Of a DNA stretch of 64,000 nucleotides, positions 17,272-26,800 are shown one piece after another. The notes under the pieces were generated by a model. That model did no database searches, was not told where the DNA came from, and was given only the letters and a program-made list of their open reading frames with translations. The translations under genes were made by a program, and so were the position numbers. The first letter of the stretch is position 1; each line of letters opens with the position of its first letter. The stretch lies in NCBI RefSeq assembly GCF_038446955.1, contig NZ_CP151803.1:682001-746000 (forward strand), written 5' to 3'. This stretch comes from Pedobacter sp. FW305-3-2-15-E-R2A2. Lineage in GTDB: Bacteria > Bacteroidota > Bacteroidia > Sphingobacteriales > Sphingobacteriaceae.

Positions 17272-19896
17272 TTAAATAATTGATAAGTGCTTCTTTATGA
17301 TGTTGCCACTGGTTTTATTGCTTTCGTCCGGTTGACTTCCCCCAATGCTAAATTCAATTTTGCCTTTGAGTTGTTTAGCAGTCCCATTGGGATCGATAAA
17401 TGAAAGGTCTTTAGGGGATAACTTAAACTTAATGACCTTGTGCGCTCCGGCTTTCAGGCTGATGCGTTGAAATCCTTTTAAAGATTTTAGTGCCGTCTTT
17501 ATGGATTTATTCTGATGAACAAGGTAAAGCTGTGCAACTTCGTCTCCATCCATTTTACCCGTGTTTGTGATTCTTACACTCACAGTTACGGATTTCCCCT
17601 TTGAAATGGCATTCGGCAGGCTGATTTGGTCGTATTTGAACGAAGTATAACTCAGTCCATATCCAAACCCATATAGCGGTTTGCCTTTGAAGTATCTGTA
17701 CGTCCGGTTATCCATGCTGTAATCATTAAATGCGGCGAGGTCCTGGTCACTTTTATAAAAGGTTACGGGTAAACGGCCCGCAGGGTTATAATCGCCAAAC
17801 AAAACATCCGCAACGGCAGTGCCAGCTGCCTGTCCGCCGTACCAGGCATTGAGTATCGCAGGGACCTCTGCTGACTCCCAGGGAATAGCGATGGCACTTC
17901 CGGTCATCATGACAAACACTACTTGCTTACCGGATGATTTTAATGCTTTCATTAAATTGGTCTGAACGGTTGGGAGCATGATCGAGCTACGGTCGCCACC
18001 ATTAAAACCAGGATAGTCCACTTTCATTTCCTCGCCTTCCAATTGTGGGGATATGCCTCCTGCGAATATGAAAACATCGGCATCCTGATGACGGTTAATG
18101 AGCTGGTTGAAATCGCTGCGCTGGTAATTTCCGGCACTCAGCTTTACATTGCCTTTTCCTTCACCCTGCCAGTACTCTACAACAATGTTATAGGAAGCAT
18201 CTTTTTTCGTTTTTAATTCATAGGTTTTTGCACCCCATCTGTTTCTCGACCAGGCATCAACTACCCGTTCTCCATTTAAAATAAACCGATAGCCATCATC
18301 TGCTTCCAGTTCAAAAGTAATGGAACCTGTTTCTGTTGCCTTAAAATTGGTCGTATAGCGCGCGGAGAAATTATTCGCTTTGAGGTTGGCATCGATCATT
18401 TCTCCTTCCTGCCATAATTTTTCCAGATTTTGCTCCATTCTCACCAGCTGAGGCTGGCCATTCAGCTCCTTATTGCTGAAATATTCAGCTTTAAATCCTT
18501 GTTTACCTTCGTAACTGTACTGGTTACTCAGGTCTGAATAGTTCAGTAAGGTATCGTTGGTGAAGTTAATCGCCTGTTCATAAACTACTTTTGTACCCGG
18601 CCCGACTTTCTCCTTTATGCCTTTAAGTATCGTCGTGGTATTGGATGGAATCCCGTTGTAATTACCCAACACAGAGATGGCATTATCTGCATTTGGTCCC
18701 AGTACAACGATCTTTTTTAATGATTTACTTAATGGGAGTGTCTGGTTTTCATTTTTAAGCAGTACCATCGATTGCTGTGCCATTTTCAGTGCATGTGCTT
18801 TATGGGCAGTACTTTCAAGAACAGAAGCAGGAGTTTGTGCATATTTTACCATGGAAACCGGATCGAACATGCCTAAACGAAACCGGATCATGAACAAACG
18901 CTTTACAGAAATGTCGATCTGTTTTTCTGTGATCTGACCATCTTTCACCGCTTTTATCAGCGCTTTATAAGCATCCGTTCCGCAATCAATATCTGTTCCG
19001 TGAAAAACGGCATCAGCAGCTGCAGAAGCAGCATCAGGATGAGTTTTATGGTTTTTATAGAAATCATCAATTGCCCAGCAATCGGAGGTGACATAACCTT
19101 TGAAATTCCATTGTTTACGTAAAATGTCGGTCATCAGTAAATCGCTGGCACAGCAGGGCTGTGTTCTGAATGCATTATAGGCACACATGACTCCGGCAAC
19201 TTTTGAATCAACCACTAATTTTTCGAATGCCGGAAGATAGGTGTCCCACAGGTCATAGGCGGTCACATCGGCATTGAAAACATGTCGGAGTGGTTCCGGA
19301 CCGCTGTGGACGGCATAATGTTTTGCACAGGCGGCGGCCTTTAAATATTTTGGATCATCCCCCTGCAATCCTTTTACAAAAGCGTCACCTAATATTGCGG
19401 TTAAATAAGGGTCTTCGCCATAAGTTTCCTGTCCGCGGCCCCAGCGTGGATCTCTGAAAATATTAATATTGGGCGTCCAGTAGGTGAGCCCCAGATAGCG
19501 TTCGTTTGTCCGCCCCTCTGCCACCGCTTTATTATAAATAGCTCTTCCTTCCAATGCAGAAAAATCGGCCATTTTGTATAGCGAGCCTTTATCGAAGGTC
19601 GCCGCCATTGCAATCGCCTGAGGGTAAACGGTTACCTTAAAGGGAGTTCTTGCAACACCATGTAAGGTTTCATTCCACCAATCGTATGCAGGAATTCCAA
19701 GTCTAGCAATTGCAGGTGCCGCATTTAGCATTTGCAAGACTTTTTCTTCCAGGGTTAGCCGGACGACAAGGTCGTTCACACGTTGCTCAAATGATAACTT
19801 GTAATCACGAAACGGATAGGTTTGAGCGTTGCTATCTATACCGCTCAAAGAAAGGATCAAAAAGCAATAGAACTTTACGTATAATGTGTTTTTCAT
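17272..19896 (-). CDS. GH3 beta-xylosidase/beta-glucosidase with inserted PA14 domain
   Basis: The first gene of the minus-strand operon encodes 874 residues from the chosen ATG at 19896; an in-frame ATG at 19926 exists, but the later start gives a clean signal peptide ending SNA-QTYPF. The order is GH3 N-terminal barrel, GH3 C-terminal domain interrupted by a PA14 domain ('GFKAEYFSNKEL' to 'GEGKGNVKLSAG', roughly residues 480-595), and a C-terminal fibronectin-III-like domain. The nucleophile is Asp272 in 'VTSDCWAIDDFY'; the Trp-containing motif is common in GH3 beta-xylosidases. It probably trims xylo-oligosaccharides to xylose in the periplasm. Beta-glucosidase activity cannot be excluded. 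AACCAAATATAT ends 4 nt before the chosen start. Confidence 0.93.
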   Translation of the reverse strand: MKNTLYVKFYCFLILSLSGIDSNAQTYPFRDYKLSFEQRVNDLVVRLTLEEKVLQMLNAAPAIARLGIPAYDWWNETLHGVARTPFKVTVYPQAIAMAATFDKGSLYKMADFSALEGRAIYNKAVAEGRTNERYLGLTYWTPNINIFRDPRWGRGQETYGEDPYLTAILGDAFVKGLQGDDPKYLKAAACAKHYAVHSGPEPLRHVFNADVTAYDLWDTYLPAFEKLVVDSKVAGVMCAYNAFRTQPCCASDLLMTDILRKQWNFKGYVTSDCWAIDDFYKNHKTHPDAASAAADAVFHGTDIDCGTDAYKALIKAVKDGQITEKQIDISVKRLFMIRFRLGMFDPVSMVKYAQTPASVLESTAHKAHALKMAQQSMVLLKNENQTLPLSKSLKKIVVLGPNADNAISVLGNYNGIPSNTTTILKGIKEKVGPGTKVVYEQAINFTNDTLLNYSDLSNQYSYEGKQGFKAEYFSNKELNGQPQLVRMEQNLEKLWQEGEMIDANLKANNFSARYTTNFKATETGSITFELEADDGYRFILNGERVVDAWSRNRWGAKTYELKTKKDASYNIVVEYWQGEGKGNVKLSAGNYQRSDFNQLINRHQDADVFIFAGGISPQLEGEEMKVDYPGFNGGDRSSIMLPTVQTNLMKALKSSGKQVVFVMMTGSAIAIPWESAEVPAILNAWYGGQAAGTAVADVLFGDYNPAGRLPVTFYKSDQDLAAFNDYSMDNRTYRYFKGKPLYGFGYGLSYTSFKYDQISLPNAISKGKSVTVSVRITNTGKMDGDEVAQLYLVHQNKSIKTALKSLKGFQRISLKAGAHKVIKFKLSPKDLSFIDPNGTAKQLKGKIEFSIGGSQPDESNKTSGNIIKKHLSII

Positions 19897-20187
19897 TAGA
19901 ATATATTTGGTTTCATTGGCCTTCAATCATAAAATAGAACCAGCTTGCTGGCTATCGGATCAGGTTCTGATTTGCCAGGGATTTAGTTGATTGGTAAGTT
20001 TTTGATAAAAGTATAGACCTTGTAAGGGGATGGGGTGTTCGTTTGTTATTAATAATAGAACAAATGTTCAATTGAAATTCTAAAGTGTAACATTTTGATA
20101 ATGCAAACATTTCTAGCCTTAAAATCAACAAATGACCTCTCTTTCTTTTTTTCTGCCTGCTAGTTTTGAGGATCAAATTTATTTTAC
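19897..20187. promoter_or_regulatory. Divergent control region between the GH3 and GH43 operons
   Basis: These 291 bp separate two operons transcribed in opposite directions and must hold both promoters. Visible elements are TAGTTTTG at 20161-20168 on the plus strand (fits -7 TAnnTTTG, but no TTTG lies 19-21 nt upstream), a 10-bp palindrome TTATTAATAA at about 20046-20055, and GAACA-AA-TGTTC at 20058-20069. On the minus strand AACCAAATATAT lies at 19901-19912. The palindromes may be binding sites shared by both directions; no regulator can be assigned. Confidence 0.5.
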
Positions 20188-21867
20188 ATGCAAAAAATGC
20201 GTATTCTTCTTTCTTATCTGGTAGCCATGGTGTGTTTGTTGACGACTGCCCAGGCTCAGGTGACTTTAAAAAATCCTATCCTTCCGGGATTTTATCCGGA
20301 TCCGGCAATATGTAGAGTCGGAACAGACTACTATATGGTCACCTCAACTTTTGTATATTTTCCCGGTATTCCCGTGTTTCATAGTAAGGACCTTAAAAAC
20401 TGGAAGCAGATTACCAGTGCAATTAACCGGCCTTCCCAAATGGATTTCATGGGCGAACAAGTATCCAGAGGTCTGTTTGCACCGGCAATAAACCATCATA
20501 AAGGCATTTTTTACATTACCTGTACTGACATAGACAATGGCGGGAATTTTATTGTCACAGCTAAAAACCCTGCAGGTCCCTGGAGCGATCCGATATACAT
20601 TAAAGAGGTCAGAGGAATTGATCCTTCACTCTACTTTGAAGAGGATAAGGTCTTCATCATATACAACAGCGATCCTCCGGAAAATAAGTCGCTTTATAGT
20701 GGACATAGAACCGTAAAGATCTATGAACTGGATCTGGCGACCTTAAAAGTCCTGGGATCTGAAAAGATTCTGGTAAATGGCGGTGTCGATATCAGTAAAA
20801 AACCAGTGTGGATTGAAGCACCTCATATTTATAAGAGAAACGGCTATTATTACCTGATGGCTGCTGAAGGGGGAACAAGTGTTAACCACTCGGAAGTGAT
20901 TTTGCGGAGTAAAGATGTGCGTGGACCCTATATTCCTTATGAAAAAAATCCCATCCTCACTCAACGGCATCTGGATCCTAAAAGAAAAAATCCGATCTCT
21001 TCAGTTGGTCATGCCGATCTGGTAGAGGGACCAGATGGCAATACGTATGCAGTTTTTCTGGGAGTACGGCCATATGAAGGAGATTTTTACAATACCGGCC
21101 GGGAAACGTTTATTGCACCGGTAAAATGGGTCGATAACTGGCCGGTTATCAATCCGGATCATGAAGAAGTGCAATACGAATATAAGGTAAACTGGAAAGA
21201 ACAGCCGCATGAAAATCAATTGCCCATCACTGGTAATTTTGAGTTTAAGGTGCCGTTTAAAGATAGCCTCAATACACAGTTTTTATTTCTGCGTACCCAT
21301 AATCCATCCTGGTACAGCTTTAAGGAAAATAAAAATGCACTCACCATTAAACTGCTTCCTGAAACCATTCTGGAGAAAGGAAACCCTGCATTTATCGGAA
21401 GAAGACAGCAACATTTGCAGAGCTCTGCGTCAACGGAAATGGTCTTTTCTACGAAAAAAAATAACGAGAAAGCAGGGATGGTCATCTTTCAGAATGAAAA
21501 TCATTTCTATTACCTGTGTAAATCATCTGATCAGGGTAAAGAGGTCGTACAATTGTTTAAAGGTAATCCGAAATCAAATAAAATGGATTTACTCAAGCAG
21601 GTTGTATTGCCTGGTGCTCAGAAGAAAATCTATCTTAAAATCAATTCCGAAAAAGACATTTATTCTTTTTGGTATGGCCTTAAAGAAAATGAATGGCAGC
21701 TTTTGGAAGATAAGCTTGACGGAAAGTATTTAAGTACTGTCGTGGCGAAAGGATTTGTAGGATCACTTTATGGAGTTTATGCCACTTCCGAAGGACAAGG
21801 AAGTACTAATAATGCCATTTATAAATGGTTTGGATATAAAGGAGAGGATGATACTTATCAAAAATAA
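20188..21867 (+). CDS. GH43 beta-xylosidase/alpha-L-arabinofuranosidase with C-terminal beta-sandwich
   Basis: A 559-residue secreted enzyme. The signal peptide ends AQA-Q at about residue 25. The GH43 propeller (about 28-330) shows the base Asp in 'PGFYPDPAICRVGTDYYM', the second Asp in 'VRGIDPSLYFEEDK', and the acid Glu in 'VWIEAPHIYKRNGYYYLM'. The C-terminal 220 residues form the XylB-type beta-sandwich that in many xylosidases shapes the active site. This two-domain form is typical of enzymes cleaving xylo-oligosaccharides or removing arabinofuranose from them. It starts a three-gene operon with the transaldolase-like gene and a GH10 gene. Confidence 0.94.
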   Translation: MQKMRILLSYLVAMVCLLTTAQAQVTLKNPILPGFYPDPAICRVGTDYYMVTSTFVYFPGIPVFHSKDLKNWKQITSAINRPSQMDFMGEQVSRGLFAPAINHHKGIFYITCTDIDNGGNFIVTAKNPAGPWSDPIYIKEVRGIDPSLYFEEDKVFIIYNSDPPENKSLYSGHRTVKIYELDLATLKVLGSEKILVNGGVDISKKPVWIEAPHIYKRNGYYYLMAAEGGTSVNHSEVILRSKDVRGPYIPYEKNPILTQRHLDPKRKNPISSVGHADLVEGPDGNTYAVFLGVRPYEGDFYNTGRETFIAPVKWVDNWPVINPDHEEVQYEYKVNWKEQPHENQLPITGNFEFKVPFKDSLNTQFLFLRTHNPSWYSFKENKNALTIKLLPETILEKGNPAFIGRRQQHLQSSASTEMVFSTKKNNEKAGMVIFQNENHFYYLCKSSDQGKEVVQLFKGNPKSNKMDLLKQVVLPGAQKKIYLKINSEKDIYSFWYGLKENEWQLLEDKLDGKYLSTVVAKGFVGSLYGVYATSEGQGSTNNAIYKWFGYKGEDDTYQK

Positions 21868-21911
21868 GTATCCAGTGAATTACTTGTTATTAGACTAAAA
21901 ATCAAACGAAA

Positions 21912-22571
21912 ATGAAATTTTTTATAGATACTGCAAACCTTGATCAGATAAAAGAAGCTTATGATTTGGGAATATTAGACGGAGTCACCACCAATCCAAG
22001 TTTAATGGCTAAGGAGGGGATTACAGGTGAGGCGAACATTATTGCACATTATAAAGCGATATGCGATATCGTGGACGACAATGTAAGTGCAGAAGTGATC
22101 GCAACCACATTTAATGAGATGATTGCAGAAGGTGAAATGCTCGCAGCTCTTAATCCAAAGATTGTGGTCAAGGTGCCAATGATCAAAGATGGCATTAAAG
22201 CCATCAGGTATTTTTCTTCCAAAGGAATAAGAACGAATTGTACTTTGATCTTTTCTGCCGGGCAGGCCATTCTTGCTGCTAAGGCTGGTGCCAGTTATAT
22301 ATCGCCATTTTTAGGACGTTTAGATGATATTTCTACGGATGGATTAAAACTCATTGAGGAGATCAGGCTGATCTTTGACAATTATGCTTATCCTACAGAA
22401 ATTCTGGCGGCGTCAATTCGTGGTCCTTTGCACATCATTGCCTGCGCAAAATTGGGCGCTGATGTGATTACAGCACCTTTGCCGGCAATCACCGCTTTAT
22501 TAAAGCACCCCCTTACGGATAGTGGACTGGCTACTTTTTTAGCGGACCATGCCAGGGCATCAGGACTTTAA
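21912..22571 (+). CDS. Transaldolase/fructose-6-phosphate aldolase-like enzyme
   Basis: A 219-residue cytoplasmic enzyme of the small (FSA/TalC) transaldolase group. It begins 'MKFFIDTANLDQIKEAYDLG', carries the 'DGVTTNPSL' loop, the Schiff-base Lys in 'IVVKVPMIKDGIKAI', and 'SPFLGRLDD' and 'ILAASIRGPLHI'. Members either transfer dihydroxyacetone units between sugar phosphates (transaldolase) or cleave fructose-6-phosphate; sequence by eye does not settle which. It lies between GH43 and GH10 xylan genes (gaps 44 and 15 nt), so it is co-expressed with xylan breakdown and would process pentose-phosphate intermediates together with the transketolase encoded at 30210-32099. Confidence 0.93.
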   Translation: MKFFIDTANLDQIKEAYDLGILDGVTTNPSLMAKEGITGEANIIAHYKAICDIVDDNVSAEVIATTFNEMIAEGEMLAALNPKIVVKVPMIKDGIKAIRYFSSKGIRTNCTLIFSAGQAILAAKAGASYISPFLGRLDDISTDGLKLIEEIRLIFDNYAYPTEILAASIRGPLHIIACAKLGADVITAPLPAITALLKHPLTDSGLATFLADHARASGL

Positions 22572-22586
22572 AAAGCAGGATTAAAA

Positions 22587-23690
22587 ATGCACAAATCAAT
22601 ACGCATAAATTGGGGGCTGATCCTCCTGATGCTGATCATATCTCAGGGTTGCTGCTTATTGCAGCAACCCAATTCCAGTAGTGATAATGGGCTAAAAGAC
22701 CATTACAAGGCTTATTTTCCAATCGGAGTAGCGGTGAATACAAGAACCTTAAATGGAGAGGAATCGCAGCTGCTTTTAAAGGAGTTTAACAGCATTACTC
22801 CTGAAAATGCGATGAAAATGGAAGTGATCCATCCCCGTGAGGATTTCTATTTCTGGAGGGATGCAGATTCCATGGTAAATTTTGCTCAAAACCACCAGCT
22901 TAAAGTACGTGGACATAATTTGTGCTGGCATGAGCAGGTCCCAAACTGGATGTTTAAAGACAACAACGGTGGGCTGGTCACTAAAGAAGTATTATTTAAA
23001 CGGCTTAAGGATCACATCACCACTGTGGTTAAAAGATATAAAGGGAAAATTTATGCATGGGATGTGGTCAATGAAGTGATTGGCGATGCTGACGATGAGT
23101 TTATCAGAAACTCTTTATGGTATCAGATCTGTGGTGAAGAGTACATTGCAAAAGCATTTGAGTATGCCCATGCTGCTGATCCGGAGGCCCTGCTTTTTTA
23201 CAATGATTACAATAGCGAGCGACCAGTTAAACGGGATAAAATTTATCGCCTGCTCAAAAATCTTATTGATCAAAAAGTTCCCATCCATGGGGTAGGTTTA
23301 CAGGCCCATTGGTCAGTTTTTGAACCGGCTGAAAAAGAGCTGCGGGAAGCGATTGAATTATACGCGTCGCTGGGATTGCAAATTCATTTTACGGAGCTCG
23401 ATATGTCCGTTTATCCCTGGGAAAAAAATAAAAGACAGAAAAGATCCGGAGAAAGTGACCGGTTAACGCCAGAGCTGGAAGCAAAACAAATTGACCAATA
23501 CGCTAAAGTTTTTAAAATTTTCCGGGAATACAAAAAGCACATTACGAGTGTTACTTTCTGGAATGTTTCCGATCGATATAGCTGGCTGGATTATTATCCG
23601 GTACCGGGCAGAAAAAATTATCCATTGTTATTCGATCAAAACCTGCAGCGAAAGAAGGCTTATCAAAAAGTCGTCGATTTTAAAGAATAA
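22587..23690 (+). CDS. GH10 endo-beta-1,4-xylanase, lipoprotein
   Basis: A 367-residue single-domain GH10 xylanase anchored by a lipoprotein signal (lipobox S-Q-G-C, Cys22). The barrel has 'VRGHNLCWHEQVPNWMF', the acid/base Glu163 in 'WDVVNEVIGDA' and the nucleophile Glu270 in 'IHFTELDMSVYPW'. All expected aromatic subsite residues appear present. It cuts the xylan backbone inside chains. It is the last gene of the GH43-transaldolase-GH10 operon; no intrinsic terminator is apparent in the 204 nt before the HTCS gene. Confidence 0.96.
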   Translation: MHKSIRINWGLILLMLIISQGCCLLQQPNSSSDNGLKDHYKAYFPIGVAVNTRTLNGEESQLLLKEFNSITPENAMKMEVIHPREDFYFWRDADSMVNFAQNHQLKVRGHNLCWHEQVPNWMFKDNNGGLVTKEVLFKRLKDHITTVVKRYKGKIYAWDVVNEVIGDADDEFIRNSLWYQICGEEYIAKAFEYAHAADPEALLFYNDYNSERPVKRDKIYRLLKNLIDQKVPIHGVGLQAHWSVFEPAEKELREAIELYASLGLQIHFTELDMSVYPWEKNKRQKRSGESDRLTPELEAKQIDQYAKVFKIFREYKKHITSVTFWNVSDRYSWLDYYPVPGRKNYPLLFDQNLQRKKAYQKVVDFKE

Positions 23691-23718
23691 TTCTTTCCAA
23701 CGGCTGAGGTGCAACTCT

Positions 23719-23751
23719 TTTGAACTTATGTAGCAGAAAAAAATACATTTG
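23719..23751 (+). promoter_or_regulatory. Promoter of the HTCS gene
   Basis: TTTG (23719-23722) and TACATTTG (23744-23751) are separated by 21 nt and match the Bacteroidota -33/-7 consensus TTTG and TAnnTTTG. A transcript starting about 7 nt downstream would have a leader near 135 nt before the ATG at 23895. The copy of AACCAAATATAT at 23793-23804 would lie inside that leader. Spacing is identical to the xusA promoter. Confidence 0.6.
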
Positions 23752-23894
23752 TTACTGCCTGATGTTTAATTTGTGGTTACATTCGTTACTTCAACCAAAT
23801 ATATTACTTGTATCTATTTCTTTAGAATATCGCATTTCTTGTGCATAGACATGCTTAATAGGTATACTTATTTATTAACTTTAGGTAACCAAAG

Positions 23895-26800
23895 ATGATG
23901 CTGACCCGGGCCACTTTAAAAAGATTTTACTGTTGTTTTTTGTATGCCATTCTGGTCTTGTCGCCAGCATATGCGCAAAATCAAAAAATCAATTTTACTT
24001 CCTTAAAAACAAAAGACGGGCTTTCTTCTAATACCGTTAACTCAATTCTGAAAGACCGGTATGGACTAATGTGGTTTGCGACGGAGGACGGGCTGAATAA
24101 ATTTGACGGAACCAATTTCACGGTTTACAAACATAAATCTGAGGATCCAACGGGAATCCAAGCCAATGACATCAGGGCATTACACGAAGATAAGTCTGGT
24201 AATTTATGGATTGGAAGCTCCGGAGGTTCGCTGAGTTTATACGATCGTAAGAAAAATTCATTTATACATTTTCCTGCCAATACCAATGATGGTTTGATCA
24301 GCGATGTCATCCGTTCAGTTTACAGTGACTATACAGGAAAAATATGGGTCGCATCATTTAGCGGACTGGATGTAGTTGATCCTAAAACCAGAAAGGTTAA
24401 AAGATTCAATATACAAGTCGGCCCAAAAGGAGCATTCCCTGCAATTATAGTCAACTGTCTTTATGAGGATCGTAAACACAGAATGTGGATCGGATCTAAC
24501 AATGGACTCTACTTATACGAAAGAAGAACCGACTCCTTTAAGCATTTTAAATACGACGCTTCAAATCCATCCGGTCTTAGCGATGGCTTTGTGTCGTCAA
24601 TTGTGGAAGACCAATTGGGACAGGTCTGGTTTGGTACCAAAAATGGACTTAACCTCCTTCTTCCCGAGGGTAAAGGATTTAAACAGTTTCTTCATGACCA
24701 TAAAAATCCCAATACGATAACGAATAATATCATTCTGAGTATTGCCGCAAATGGTCCCCATCAGTTATGGATAGGAACTGAGGATGGCTTAAATATTCTT
24801 AATGTGAAGACTGGTCAAATTACCAGGCATAAGCCTGATTCCAGAGACATCTATTCTTTAACCGGGAAGTCTGTCAGTTGCATTTATACAGATGACAAAG
24901 GCATTTGCTGGCTGGGGGTTTATCATGGGGGCATCAATAAATATGACACCAATTTAAACCTGTTTCAATTGAAACAAAGTAATGTTTTCGATCAGAACGG
25001 ATTAAATGCGCCTGTGGTAACTTCATTTGCCGAATATAAGGATGAGGAGATTTTTGTGGGTACGGATGGTGGCGGACTTAACCTGTTCAATCGTAAAACA
25101 GAATTGTTTCAGCGGTTTAATTTGCCTTTAGCGAATGGTAGCACCCTGAATAAAATTTCCATCATGGCAATGGAAATCACCAGGTCGAAAAAATTATACA
25201 TGGGGACGTATTCAAACGGCCTTGTTGCAATGGATTTAGCCAGCAGAAAATTGAGTCAGTTTACCTATAACGCTCGTCCGGATGGGTTAAATTGCAATGA
25301 CATCTTTTGTATTAAAGAAGATAAAAGCGGTAAGCTTTGGGTCGGTACGAATGGTGGTGGGGTCAATGTATTAAATGCGGACAATAAGGTTATTGTAAGG
25401 TATTGCAAAAATCCAAAAGCTAAAAATGAACTTGATTACCCCGGAAATAACTTTATCCGCTTTATTGAAGAGGACCATACCGGAAACATTTGGATTGGCT
25501 CTTACGGTTCAGGAATTGCCGTTTTTAATCCCGCCAGTAATAAATTTGTAGTCCATAATAAAACCAATAGTAAGCTCCCCAATGACCTGACTTTATCGCT
25601 GTTACAAGACCGTTCCGGAAATATCTGGGTGGGGACATTTAGTGGCGGCCTGAGTTTATTTAACCGGAAAACGAATCAGTTTACTACCTTTTCTGAAAAA
25701 GATGGATTGAACAATGCAACGGTCTATGCCATTGTTGAGGATAAGCAGGGACGGATATGGGTGAGCACCAACCGGGGCATCAGCAGCTTTGATGTGAACA
25801 CCAGGAAATTCACCAATTATACCATTTACAATGGTGTTCAAAATAACAATTTTGTACTTGGTGCCGGCTTTGGCTCATCAGGTGGAGAGATCTATTTCGG
25901 CGGTGCGGATGGTTTTAACTATTTTAATCCTCAGTATTTTAAGAAAAACAAGAATGTCCCTACTGTTCTTTTTACTGATCTGAAGATATCCAATACTTCT
26001 GTTGTGGCCTCGGAAGATGGGCCCATAAAAGAGCATATTTCGGTTGTTAAAGATATCTATCTGGATTATAAGCAAAATTTTACGCTTAGTTATGTCAGTG
26101 TAAACTATACTGCACCTGAACAGAACAGGTATTCTTACCGTTTGGAAGGTTTTGATAACGAATGGATCGATGCCGGGACGGCTAAATCAGTGTCCTACAC
26201 CAATCTGGACCCTGGTGATTATGTGTTTCATGTGAAGGCCAGTAACAATGACGGACTTTGGAATACCGCCGAAACCGCAATAAAAATACATGTGATGCCT
26301 CCATTCTGGCGCACAGCATATGCTTATATTTTATACTTAATGGCCATTGCAGGTACGCTTCTTTATATCAGGAAGCGGGGGATACAAAAGCTGAAGATGA
26401 AATTTGCGCTGGTGCAGGAGAAAATGAAAGTAGAACAGCGGATAGAGCAGGAGCGCAAAGAAGCAGAACGTTTACGCGAGTTAGACAAACTAAAAATTAA
26501 ATTTCTGACGAACCTGAGTCATGAGTTCCGTACCCCGCTTTCATTGATCATGGGACCTGTTGATAAATTACTGACAGAAAAGAGAGATCTTGATATTGCA
26601 GGTCCTTTAAGCATGATCAAACGAAATACGAGAAGGTTGTTGAACCTCGTGAATCAAATCCTGGATTTCAGAAAAATGGAGGATCAGGAATTGAGGTTAA
26701 ATCCTTCAGAAGCAGATATCGTTTCCTTTATTAAGGAAGTTTTGGAATCGTTTAATGACCTCAGCGAACGGAAGCAGGTTCAACTGGTATTTAAAAGCCA

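Noticed and set aside
20174..20181. TAAATTTG on the minus strand as -7 box for the GH3 operon
   Set aside because: No TTTG at the needed distance upstream, and it overlaps the start region of the divergent GH43 gene. It may be chance in AT-rich DNA.
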